From Aquila chrysaetos chrysaetos (taxonomy: Eukaryota > Chordata > Aves > Accipitriformes > Accipitridae), in the NCBI RefSeq assembly GCF_900496995.4, contig NC_044027.1, positions 14,780,743-14,844,742 of the forward strand: 64,000 nucleotides of DNA, given 5' to 3'. The position numbers and the translations under genes were made by a program. Position 1 is the stretch's first letter. Each line of letters opens with the position of its first letter. A model generated the notes under the pieces. The model saw only the letters and a program-made list of their open reading frames with translations, was not told the origin of the DNA and did no database searches. This document shows, piece after piece, positions 34,701 to 45,900 of this stretch.

Positions 34701-37700
34701 CTGCAGCAGTCCAATTTAGTGCTGGTCCCGGTGAGGAAAAGTTGCCTCCAGCCCAGCCCCACGGGGTACAGAGCCGTGGCTGGGGCTTCCCAGCAAAGGA
34801 CCGGCAACCAGGGTGGCACCACGTAGCACAGGCTGCCGCAGCAACTCCCATTTGCTGGCTCAGAGCAGAGAAGGTGACGTGTCCTCCAGCCTCGCTCACC
34901 CAGGGATGGCTTTTCCCCAGGGAGACGAGGAGGAGGAGGATGTGGGGATGATGCCAGGAGGGATGTGGACACCCCAAAGTGCCACCTGCAAGCGTAGGTG
35001 GGAGGCAAGCACATGCCAAAGGGAAAAGCAGGGGCAAAAGCTCCCGGCTGTTAATTTGGCTTTTTTGGCAACGCACTCGCTGCTCGGCGGGGCTCACCAC
35101 ACGGGGCTTGGCCCGTTTTGCCCGTCCCTAGGGCTTGCTAGCAGAGGCAGGTCTCCCCTTCCCCTGCTCAGCCGGCTGTCGCACCCAGGCGGGCTTTGTA
35201 CGTGCCCAGGGGGGCCGGTTTTTATAAGCTGACCAGCCAATGCTGGCTACTGCAGCCTGCTGCATCACTATGGCAAAATCAATTTTCCCGTTCCTCTGGA
35301 GGTAGAGGTAATTACTGGGTTTAAGGTTTAATATGCATGTGGATTTTAGCGCAAGCGTTGCCAAGAACAACTCGGAACAATGCGTAGGTTTGGGCAATGC
35401 ATCCTGGGGGCTCAGATGTGGCCCCGGTGTGTGGAGTCCCCAGATGTGGTCTGCAAAATGGGGGGCCCAGGGGCTTGGGGGTGCCCATCAGAGGCTGAGC
35501 TGCTGTCAGATCCCATGAAGGTCATTGCAAAGATCCCGCTGACCTTGTTCAGGGCGGGGATTTTTTTCTGCAAAAGATGGTAAGAATAGATGAGTGTTAA
35601 AAGAAAATTCCCAGGGGGACAGAGCATCTCTGGGGCTGCTGGGTTTTTGCTTAAACTTTGTTTTATTGGGTGGAGAAAGGGATCACCGGGTCCATGCGAG
35701 CAAAAGGGACGATGTGTTGCAGGAGGGAAGCCGGGAGGTCTTGTGTGGCTGTACCCTGTGGGACTGTGTCCCCATCACATCCCCTCCTGGGGCTCCATCT
35801 CCCCATCCATGGGGTGTGTGGGAGGGGATCCTGGCCCACGTCTCCCAAAGGAGGGACAGAAAATCCTCTTGTGCTACCCAATATCGCATAATTTTGTGCA
35901 GGCCATGGTGCCGAGGGCGGCGTCCCCTCAGCAGGGACACCGGTAGCGACGGTGTACTCGCGGGAAAAATCACGGGATCCCCCACGATGAGCGTTTGGTT
36001 CCCGTTTTCCTTCGGAGACGTGGCTCTGAGCGGTGCATGGGAGCGAGGAAGGCGCCCTGGGCCCCGCACACGGGTCACAGGGCTGCAAGCACAGCATGGC
36101 TATTAAGTGTTTCTATCTTTCCGAGGAAAAGCCATCCCCCCGGTGAGGTTGGGAGTCGCCGGTCGCGAGCTTCCCAGGCAAGGGGGAGATGGTCGCCTTT
36201 GTAAACCCCTTAACAAGGTGGCTTTGTCTCCCCGTTTAACAAGAAGCTCCCTTGCTTCTTCCCCGGGAGTTTCCCAATGCCGGGTCCCTGAAAGCCAGCT
36301 TTATGCTCCGGCCGGGGACGCTCTGCCGTGGGGCCGGCGGGGATCAGAGGGACACAGGGGCCCTTCTGCACGCCCCTGACAAAAGGCTGCCCCGGGGGGA
36401 CAGAGCGTCAAAGCTCAGCCGGCTCGGGGAGGGGGGACAAGGGACCCACAGAGGAGGCTGCGGTGCAAGCCCGCCGTCCATCTGGTCACTCGATCGTGGC
36501 AGGCAGCGACCCGGCGATGCTTGGGGAGGGCCAGGGGGGTCCTTCTGGTTTGTCCCCCCCAGAGAGGGGGCAGGGGGAGCAGCCGGGAAGGGACAGGTAG
36601 GTTTTGTTGGCCGCAGGTAACCGGATCCACGGCCGTTGGTGCCTTCCTGCCCTCTCCTCTGGCTTCAGCGGGGGGTGAGAGGTGGGAGCGAGGAGCCGAG
36701 GGCTGGAAACTGAGACCTCCGTTCGGAGGGGATGCTTCCCGTCGGCTGGATGGAAATGTGTTTGGAGAAAGCCTCGGGGTGTCTCTGCTCCAGCACCCCG
36801 CAGCCCTCCTGGCCGGACCAGGGCATGGGCAGCAGCAGGAGGGACCACTCGGGAGTGATGCTCGGCTACGAGCGGCATCCCGGTCGTGGCAGAGGCATCA
36901 CCCATCCCCATGTCAGCATCTGAGCTGCCCTTTCCCACCTCCTCTCCCTTCCCCAGGGGCTCTGCCGGTCTCCGCTCAGTTTGGGAGCTCTCGCCCTTCC
37001 CTCGTCCCACCAGCAAGTGCCCCGTCTCGCCTCCCCCCTCCAGCCATCTGCCTCTGAGCCCCCCGCCCAGATTTACTGTCACACGTTAAAACCACGGCTC
37101 AGCGCCAGGGTCAGCGTGTCACGGCGGCCCCTCATCGATTTGTTTTACCTCCCCTTGGCAAAAGCACTTCGGCCCCAGCCCCCTCGGTGGCATAAGGGGC
37201 TTCCCAAGGCCCTCGCTGCTCCCCTTGCCCATCCCGGTCCTACGTAGCTGGACCCCATAGCCACGGGGCGGCGGGTGGCCAGCTGAGCCGCTGATCTCCT
37301 GACCCCCCTGGGTCACCTAATGTGTCTCCCTGGTTTATCTGAATCAATATTTCTGCAAGAACAAGGAAGACCCCTCTGGGGGCAGGGGGGGGGTGGAGAA
37401 GATGGGGGGTCCCGCCTGTTTGCACAGCCCCACGGCTGGTTTAGCGCTTGGCCGGGCTGGGTCCCTGCCAGGGGCTGGGAGGGGAGGGAGACCCCAAACC
37501 AAGGGTGCCAGGTCAGACCAGGGATGTTTGGGGTGTCCTCCTTCCAGATTGTGGGTCTCAAGCTCTGCGCCGGGGCACGATGGCCGGGATGCCTTTGGAT
37601 CCAAAATGCGAGGAGCTGGGGTGGCTTCAACCCTCGAGCCCCCGCACCCAGCAGGTGGGCAGGGGGGGTGGCAGTGGGTGGGGGCAGAGCAGGGCGCTCC

Positions 37701-38240
37701 CCGGGCTCTGGATGAACGGCAGAGGAACCGAGGGATGCCGACAGCCGGGACCAGGCGGCTGCAGGGAGAGCGGTTGGTGGGGGTCTGCTTCTGGCTCCCC
37801 AGCGTTCGGGACTGGGTGAGGGATTTTCGAACTGTTTTATTTGATGCTGGGGGTGTTTTTACAGGAGCCTGGAAGTGAAGGTAAAGGATGCACGTTGGCT
37901 TAATAAGCCCAAGCGGTGGGCTGCCGGGAGATATGGCCAGGACGGCAGCCTCCAGCCCTTCCCTGTGCGCGCTGGGGGATGCCCAGGGCACGGGGGCTCT
38001 TGCTCTTATGGCTTGGCTAAGGGAATCAAGGCAGAGAAAACATGGACAACCCTCGAACGCCACGCAGGACGCAATCGTCCCCGCTGAAGGCACCGTGCCT
38101 CCAAAACCCCTCCTGCCCCCAGCCCTGTCCCACGGCATCACCCCCAGCCCTGCCGCCGCCGTGCCCACGGGTGCCCGCGCCAGCGGCCAGGGCAGATGTG
38201 CAGCAGCGTGGGCAGCCCAAGGAGAAAGTGGGGGCTCTTG
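31746..38240. other. ASS1-FUBP3 intergenic region, left half
   Basis: GC-rich sequence without a recognised gene or transposon. Notable items are the perfect palindrome at 32644-32675, a G12 run near 33290, and scattered short AT-rich patches (31960-32060, 33890-34010, 35270-35370). Open frames of up to 358 codons on the minus strand have no recognisable domain and look like GC-rich chance frames. Confidence 0.6.
32644..32675. repeat. Perfect 32-bp palindrome
   Basis: The arm AGCTGGGAAAATAACA is followed directly by its exact reverse complement, with no loop. Outside the palindrome, after two mismatched positions, five more bases can pair (CATCAC side with GATGTG side). It is not a simple repeat. 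It is unlike a miRNA hairpin, which needs a loop. Confidence 0.95.
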
Positions 38241-38765
38241 GCAACTCTGCCTTTTGCTTTCAGCCTCGCCCTCTTGCTATTTATCGGTGACTTTTGTCCT
38301 TGGCCAGCTTAGCGGCTGAAAGGGGCTGTATTATATCACATGTAGGCAGCTCCTGGGGGGAGAGGGCCGCGCTTTCTGCTGGAACAAAGCGCGGGTTGGC
38401 TAATTCCCCTCTCCTCCCGCAGCACCCGGGTCCCATCTGGTTGACACAGTTTGCTCCAGTGTCTCCTGCTATTAAGCCCCCACTTGCCTCCTTGAATCGT
38501 TCATGCTCCCCCCGTCCCTGTACCCTCGGCCTCTTTTTCTTGCTTTATTTTTCATTTTCCCCAAAGCCGGGTAGAACTTGCTCCGTGGAGTGATGTCAGA
38601 TGTGTGCAAAGCAGACCAATAAAACCTAATGCATCCCCTTCTTTGTCTGCCGGCCTCTCCAGTGCCTAACATTTTCCACTCAGAAAGCCACTTAAAACAC
38701 ATCAGCAACAATCCCTCACAAAACAGCCACTTGTTGGCTAATTGTGCCGAGGACCTGCGCACGCC
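38241..38765. promoter_or_regulatory. Candidate conserved non-coding element (intergenic)
   Basis: A complex, AT-richer island with TGATGTCAGATG, CCAATAAAACC and CTAATGCATCC motifs and a GTTGGCTAATT pair (near 38394-38404 and 38733-38743). No coding potential. Its composition differs from the flanking GC-rich DNA. Conservation was not tested. Confidence 0.4.
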
Positions 38766-40259
38766 GCATAGCGCTTTCCTGCCAAGGAGGGTCTAATGCT
38801 GCCGGGGGCTGGGGCTCCCTGCTGAACAGAGGATAATGGGGACCCTCAGCATCCACCAGGATCGTCCCTGGGGTCTCAGCTGCTCCCCAGGGTTTGGTGG
38901 GGTGGAGATGTGGGATGGGAATGTTTTTATTCCCTTGGCCTTGGGTAGGTCCGGATCGGCCGGAGAGGATGGTCGCAGAGCCGGGAGCAGGGCTCAGCTC
39001 AGGACCCCGCTTTGCAGCGGGATGGACAAGCAGCGGGACCCAGCAGAGCTGCCTGGAGCAATCTGTCCTACCTGCTAACTCCTGCCCGGGCAGGAAAGCA
39101 GGCAGGCACGCTGCCGGTGGGATAGGAGCTCGGGAGCAGAGGAGGAAGGTGCTGGCACCCCACTGGGCCAGTGACTTTTTGCTGGGTACCTGTGATGCTG
39201 GGGTGATGGCTTTGTGTCTGAGGGCTGAGAAGAGCTGGCTGCCCCATGCTGATGGGACAGAGCTCCCGTGCAGCTTGGAAGGATGCCGATGGGTTTCACT
39301 GGAGGGGATGGAGACCCTGACACGCATTGGAAGGCAGATAGGGTGAAAGTGAGAGATGCTCCGTGATGGGAAGGAGGCAGAGGGGCTTGGACCTTTGCCT
39401 AATGGAGAAGCATCCAAAAATCCCTCCCCAGGGATCCTTTGGGCCCTTTGAGATGGGGGAGAAGAGATCAGTGGGTGGTTAATCTCCCCCTTTGCATCCC
39501 AGGAGCGAGAGCATCCCTCTGCCCAGCCCTCTGCCGAAGAGGGCCCCCCAGCATGCCCGGCCTTCCCCACCAGCAGACAGACAAGTGCGTGGAGTAGCTG
39601 CATTTCTTTTTCTGCAGAAAAACTCCGGCAGCTTTTCCTGCTGCCACCCCCGGCATCCCGGGGAGCATGACCAGAGCTGCGTGTCGTCAAGGCAGCCTGG
39701 TCTTGCGGGGGAACTGTCACACCTTTTAGCTTAAAACTGTCTAATCCTACCCTGGTTTGGGGCTAATTTGAGGCAGGCAAGGAGGTTCAGTGCCAGAGCT
39801 GGCAGCCAGCGGTAGCGGGAGGCTCCCGGCGGGTGCTGTGCCGGGCAGGCAGCCCAGAGCCCTCCCGGCAGGTACCGTGCTGCGGAGCACACCTGCCCGC
39901 GCTCACCTGCCTGCAGTCACCTGCCTGCTTAAATGTCACACAAGCAGAGCAGCATGGGCAACCCGGCCAGAGCGTGGTCCGGCATTTTGCTTTCCCCGCA
40001 GGGAGCCACGCTGCTGCCCGCTCCGGCTCGGTTCGGTGACCAGGCTGAGCCTCTGACGCGCTGCCCCGGCCAGCAGCAGCCAAGCGATGCGGAGGGAGCT
40101 GCAGGCAGCTGCCTCCTTTTCCCAGCGCCTTGCTTTGCCGCCAGACCCGGCACGCCGCAGAGGGTCGATGGGGGACCCCGCGGGCAGGTCGGACCCCACG
40201 CCGGCCACACACCTGGGCAGCGAGCGGGTGCCGGGGGAAGAAGGGGTTAAGCTGAGCCA

Positions 40260-40520
40260 GCGCCGGCAGAAATCAGAGGATTACAGGTTTGTTGCCGGAC
40301 TGTCCCATCTGTCACCAGCACAAAGACGAGCCCTGTCTCGGGCTAGGCTGTCAGCGAAGAGCCCACCACTACATTAGGACTCCATTAGGGGAGACTGGCG
40401 GTGGGAAATGGCAGCTGTCAGGGCACTATCATTTCTCCTGTAATTCCTCCCGCTCGCTTCTCAACTGCACTTAAATAGCAGGTCTACCCACTGGGCCAAT
40501 TTTGCATTTTCCTCCTCCCG
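40260..40520. promoter_or_regulatory. Candidate conserved non-coding element (intergenic)
   Basis: A complex non-repetitive island with CATCTGTCACC, CAGCTGTCAGG (TGTCA cores), two CATTAGG motifs (40373-40379 and 40383-40389) and CCAATTTTGCATTTTCC. No coding potential. Conservation was not tested. Confidence 0.4.
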
Positions 40521-41439
40521 CTGCTCCTCTTCTTTCTTTAAAGCCGCAGCTCCCTGGGCCCCTTCCCCAACAGCCTGCCGCGGCTGGTGCCGGTGCTGCC
40601 CGTGCCTGCCCATGGCATCTCCGCAAGGAGACGGGCTCACCGGCGTTGGCAGCATCCCGACTGCCAGGGCGGCTGCTGAGCTGCAGACATGCCAGCCCAG
40701 TCTGCACCAGCACCGGTGGGCTAAGCGACGGGTCTCGCTGACTCCTGACCTTGGCATAGGGAGAAGGGGAGGTGGGTTACGACCTCCAAGGGTGGCTTTT
40801 CCCTGGACAGCATCCTTCCCGTCTCCCGTCATCCGGGACTCTCTCCAAGCTGGTGAATGTTTCCTGGTCTGCGCTGCCCTTGCCCAAAAGCCCGGCTGCC
40901 CGTGCAGGGCTGGCACCGCTCCGCCAAGGGGGACGGGGTGGGCAGGACAGCAGCCAGCCAGCGGGGCCGGGGACCGTCTCTGGTGACCGTGGGCTGGGCC
41001 AGAGCAGGGTTTTTTCCCTCCAGCCACCAAATCTGCCCAATCTTTCAGTGCCTCCTGGGCTGCACTCCCTGGTGCAGTCACGGCCACCTTGGGGTGGGAT
41101 GCTCCCCCGGGCGCCACGCGGTCCCGGGATCCATCTCACCATGGCATATCTGACCTAGGGATAAAACCATGGACAACCAGGTTCCCTGATGGGACAACAT
41201 CACCTGGAAACTCTCGGGACCTGCAGAGAGCACCTGCTCCAGGAGGAGCCTCGGGGAAGCATCTTAGCATGGGGGGGGGACCCGTCTCACAAGCCACGTG
41301 TTCGCTGGGGGTGTCCATGCTCACATCTCTCCCGAGAGCCCCCGGGGCTGCCCGCACCCTGTCCTGCCCTCACCGCGTCTCCTGCCGGACCCGGTACTGC
41401 CGGCGTGCCGGCGCTCCCCGCGGAGCCTCCTTTTCCAGC

Positions 41440-41720
41440 GGGGGATCAAAACAAACACTTCTGTGGGGAAGTGCATTGCAGTGGTGCTCGAAATAAATAA
41501 CTAATTTCTCCCTACATGATCTCAAGGAGCCGGAGAGGCGTGAATAGCAGGGCCTGGTGTCGGGCTGACTGGACTCCCCGGTGCGGTAATTCAGAGGATG
41601 ACAAACATAAGCCAAAGAAAAATGTTGAAAAATGGGCACTTCCCGCAGCCCTGAGCAAAGGAGCTATTGCAGGGTTTGGAAATAACGAAGGCAAAAAGAA
41701 GGAGAGGGGGGAATTTTCTC
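41440..41720. promoter_or_regulatory. Candidate conserved non-coding element (intergenic)
   Basis: An AT-rich island with forkhead-like AAAACAAACA, AATAAATAACTAATTTC and GACAAACATAAGCC motifs. No repeat structure or coding potential. Conservation was not tested. Confidence 0.4.
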
Positions 41721-41764
41721 ATTGAGACCAAGTGAAGTGCCAAACAAGCTGCTATTATGGTGGC

Positions 41765-41900
41765 TTTGAGAGGCACAGGGAGGGGGTGATGGAGAGGAGA
41801 GCAGGGGGAAGGAGAGGAGGGAGGTGGGGGAGAAGAGAGGGAGAGAGGGCTGGAGGAAGGGAGAAGGGTGGGGGACACGGGGACGAGGGGGACGCAAGGA
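41765..41900. repeat. Purine-rich (GA/GGA) low-complexity tract
   Basis: The + strand is almost all G and A over about 135 bp, with mirror-like GAGAGGAG blocks. Such strand-asymmetric DNA can form triplexes. Confidence 0.8.
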
Positions 41901-44384
41901 GCCAAAGGTGCGAGGTGACGTGGGGGAGACGGAGAGAGGACCAAGTTGTGTGATGGCGGCAGGGCCACTGCGTGCCAGCGCCCTGTCCCTCACCCTGGGT
42001 CCCCCGCATCTCCCCATCCATCCCCCACCCTGGTTCCCAGCCACCTTCCACCCCCCGCACCCACCACCACCAAAAGGGAAAAAAAAAAAAAAAAAAAAAA
42101 AAGAGATGGAAAGAAGGAAAACAAAATATCTACAGTTGTCGAGACAAGGGGAGAAAAATAGAGGCAAACATCCATAATTTTCTCTGTGGGGCTTTGCAGT
42201 AATTGAGCCATTTGGATAAAAATAAAGGCAGCAGGCCCTTTAGGTAAGAGGAGCTTTTGCAATCCAAGAAGCCTGAATTATGCGCCTTGTATCACTTGAA
42301 ACCCCCCACCCCATCACCCCCCTCCGCCTCCCCCATGCGACACCAAACCACTTTCCCTTTTCTTCTTCTTCTTTTTTTTTTTTTTTTCCTCCTCCTTTTT
42401 TAAGTACCCTGTCAAACGGCGTCCGACGAGAGGAGAATTTCAGCTGTCACAACTAATTTCAGCGCGTGTGTGTGTGAAGGTGTGTGTGGCTCGGGCGGGG
42501 GGAGGCGGGTGATGGAGGCGTAGAATCACTCCTTTTTTTTCCTTTTTTTTTTTTCCCTTCAAAAGGAAGATTTACATCAGAAATTTGTTTCTAGAAGTGT
42601 TTAAGGCCTGTAATTTCTTTCTTTTCAATTGCTGCCTGATGTCTTCTTCTCTCCGGGCTCCCTCCCGGCTGTCCCTGCCCATCCAGCTCCAGGGCTCGCC
42701 ATCACCCTCCCGGCAGCCTGGTCCCTCGGCCCCAGTCCTGCCCAGCACCAAGGAGGTTCATCCATCTCTTGTCAGGGCTTGAGACTGCCAAAATTGGCTC
42801 TCACAGCCCCGAGCGCCGCGCTGGGTCTGGCAGCGGAGCCTATGGCTTCTCTCAGCCGGCGTCCCGGCGCCGGGGGCTTTAGGCTTCAGATTTGTTCACC
42901 TTTTTTTGCAGCCACTTTGAGGCTGGCGTTAGCTGGAGGGTCACGGGGCGAATCCTGCTGAGGACAGGGCACCCCCGAGAAACGAGTGGGGCCGTCAGGG
43001 TGATCTCCCCACTCGGGACCTGCCTGGGGAAAGGGGCAGCTGGGGAAAGGCTGGTGCTGAGCCTCTTGGGTCTTCCCGGCCGGGGTTAGGAGGGGGAAAA
43101 TGTCCCTGAATCCAGCAAATTCTCCAGGCTGTTTGCAAGAGAGGAAGAAGCAAAGCCCTGGGCATGGCTGGAGAAGTTGCCTCCACCATGGTCGGAAGAT
43201 GATGGGGTGGCTGCGGTGATACAGATCATCTTAAAAATCCTTCCCCTATGGGCTGTCTTCCTTTCTCCTACAATAAATGGGCTTTTTGCTTAAGAAAATG
43301 ATCCCGTCTTCTGAAAGGAGGAAAGGCTGGTGCTCAGCAAGCCCACTGGTGTAACGTAGGTGACCAGCAGCAGACTGTGCATGCCAGTGAAGAGACGTGT
43401 TCCCTGCTCTTGGAAAGCCACCAGATAATTTCATCGGCCTCAGCAATTCCTGCCTACTCATGTAGGCGCAAATGAGATGCATAAAACTGGAAAGAGCAAG
43501 AAACAGCTGAGAAGGAACGCAACACAACTTGGGTCATAGTCTGAATTTTTCATTTAATACTCGGTGGCTTTGGGAAATGGGGTCTGGGCTCAGTGAAACT
43601 TGGACTATTCCAGGCTCGGTGCGCAAACCCAGCCACGGCAGGAGCTGGCTGCAGGCTGCAGTTTGGGAGGTAACACCTCTCACCCGCTCACGCAGCTGCA
43701 CTTTGGGGCGGGGGGGTTAGGTCAAGGCCCCCCCCGTGCTGCCAGGCTGTGGGGGGGCCGATCGCCGGGCCTGGCCTCCCACCACCGACCCCCTCCGTTT
43801 TTGCTCCGGGGTCCCGCCGCCAGCCGACAGAGCTGACACCCGCTGCCTCTTGTCCCTTCCCCGTGCCGTAAGCCGTGCCGCCATCCCACGGCAAGGCGTT
43901 GCTCGTATCCCGGGGGATACGTGAACGCTCAAGCCCACAGCAGGCGCGCAGCCCGACGTGAGAGGGTCTGTGCCTGGGCAGCGGGTTGGGTGACAGCCCT
44001 CGTGGGACACCCCCAAAAAGCACCGCCGTTGCCCAGATGTCCTGGGCCGTAAGGGCCGGGCGGGGGCCGTGCAGCAGCACCCCGCTCGAGGAATAAGCGT
44101 CGCGCGTTCTTTGCGTGAAGCCTTGGCTAACTGGTCCTTGTCCTGGAGCTCCGGTTCTCGGCGGAGCAGGGCAGAGCTCTCCGGAGCACGCCGGCACCCC
44201 GCGTCCGGGAGCTTCGTGCAAGGCGTCACGAACGCCACGGCGGCATCCAGCCACGGAACGCGGTCCTCAAATACACGCAGGAAAACGGGCAGGGAAGGGA
44301 CACCGTGGGACGGTGCGTCTCCACCGAGGGTGTTGCTGGTGGGGCACCTCTGCGGCCTTTGCCACGGCGGGGACGGACGGGATG

Positions 44385-45195
44385 GCACAGGCAGGCACGG
44401 GATGGGACAGGCAGGGGCTGGCAGGGGACAGGCTGGCAGGGGACAAGTCTGGCAGGGGCCGGCCCAGGCAGGGATGGGACAGGCAGGGAGAGGCAGGGGC
44501 TGGCAGGGGACAAGTCTGGCAGGGGCCGGCCCAGGCAGGGATGGGACAGGCAGGGAGAGGCAGGGGCTGGCAGGGGACAGTCTGGCAGGGGCTGGCACAG
44601 TCTGGCAGGGGACAGTCTGGCAGGGCCGGGCTGTCAGGGATGGGACAGGCAGGGACAGGCAGGGGCTGGCAGGGGACAGTCTGGCAGGGCCAGGCTGTCA
44701 GGGATGGGACAGGCAGGGCCAGGCAGGGCCGGGCTTGCAGGGGACAGTCTGGCAGGGCTGGGCTGGCAGGAGCTGGCAAGGGACAGTCTGGCAGGGGCCG
44801 GCCCAGGCAGGGATGGGACAGGCAGGGACAGGCAGGGGCTGTCAGGGGACAGTCTGGCAGGGGCCGGCCCAGGCAGGGATGGGACAGGCAGGGACAGGCA
44901 GGGGCTGTCAGGGGACAGTCTGACAGGGCCGGGCTGTCAGGGATGGGACAGGCAGGGACAGGCAGGGGCTGGCAGGGGACAGTCTGGCAGGGGCTGGCAC
45001 AGTCTGGCAGGGGACAGTCTGGCAGGGCCGGGCTGTCAGGGATGGGACAGGCAGGGCCAGGCAGGGCCGGGCTGGCAGGGGACAGTCTGGCAGGGGCTGG
45101 CACAGTCTGGCAGGGGCCGGCGCAGGCAGGGATGGGCCAGGCAGGGCAGGGCCGGGCTGGCAGGGGCCGGGCTGGCAGGGGCCGGCGCGGCGGTC
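44385..45195. repeat. GC-rich minisatellite next to the FUBP3 promoter
   Basis: Built from GGCAGGG-type sub-units. Landmark GATGGGACAG (one variant copy) recurs at 44401, 44473, 44540, 44639, 44703, 44812, 44878, 44942, 45041 and 45131, i.e. mostly every 64-67 or about 99 bp, so longer units carry an extra block of about 33 bp. Other recurring blocks are GACAGTCTGGCAGGG and CCGGCCCAGGCAGGGATG. The repeat lacks stop codons in several frames, which creates open frames of 333-604 codons on both strands. These are artefacts, not genes. Confidence 0.95.
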
Positions 45196-45900
45196 CCGCT
45201 CCGGGCCACGGGGCTCCCCGGCGGCCCCCGCCCCCGGGGGCGCCCGGTGTCGGGGGTCCCGCGGGGCGGGGCAAGGGCTCGCCACGCCCACCCCTGCGGC
45301 GCGTGAGCGGCCGTGACGTGCGGCCCGACCACCCCCCAACCTCCTCCTCCTCCTCCCGGTCCCGCCCCGCCGCGGCGCCCCCGCCCCTCCCCGGCCCACT
45401 TCCGGCGGAAGCGGGGGGCTCTTTCCCTTTCCGGGTGCGGGTCCCCGGGCGGAGCGGCGGGACGGCGCGGCGGCGGCGGCGGGCGGGCGCGGGGCGCGTG
45501 TCATGGCGGAGCTGGCGCAGGGGCAGAGCGCGGCGCCCGTGGGGATCAAGCCCGAGGGGTTCGTCGACGCTCTGCACCGGGTCCGGCAGGTAGGCGCCGG
45601 CTGGCGGGCCGGGGGCGGGAGGAGGAGGCCGCGGGGGCGCCGCTAGGCCGCGGGGCTGAGGCGGGGCGCGGAGCCGCCGTGAGGGGCAGGGCCGCGGCTC
45701 CGCTGCCCCTCTCCCGGGAGGCCGGAGCCGGCGGCCCCCTCTCAGGAGCTTTCCACCCCCCCGGGGCTGTCGCCGGCTGGGGGGCGGACGGGCTCCGGGG
45801 AGGGGGGCAGGCCGGCGGCGGCGGGGCTGTCTGACAGTTCCCTCCGGCGCGGGTCGCGGCCGGGGCTTGTGACACGGCAAAAATGGTGCTCTGCGGGGAA
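45196..45900. promoter_or_regulatory. FUBP3: FUBP3 CpG-island promoter
   Basis: Very CpG-dense DNA without a TATA box around the FUBP3 start codon. It includes GC boxes (CCGCCCC) and a tight inverted ETS/GABP pair, ACTTCCGGCGGAAG, at 45398-45411. A pyrimidine stretch follows at 45419-45432. A start of transcription near 45420-45480 is inferred. It is bounded on the left by the minisatellite. Confidence 0.75.
45503..45589 (+). CDS. FUBP3: FUBP3 coding exon 1 (aa 1-29)
   Basis: ATG at 45503 inside the CpG island; it encodes MAELAQGQSA, then EGFVDALHRVRQ. Donor GTAGGC, phase 0. Ala5 and the extra Ala at 10-11 differ slightly from human. Confidence 0.96.

Larger units (their letters stand above)
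38766..44384. other. ASS1-FUBP3 intergenic region, right half
   Basis: Mostly GC-rich sequence without a recognised gene. It includes three further AT-rich candidate elements (40260-40520, 41440-41720, 42110-42300), a purine-rich tract (41765-41900), an A24 run at 42080-42103 and T runs near 42370-42387 and 42533-42554. Confidence 0.6.

Noticed and set aside
34024..35100. A 358-codon minus-strand open frame in the intergenic region
   Set aside because: GC-rich chance frame without recognised domains, splice structure or poly(A) signal.
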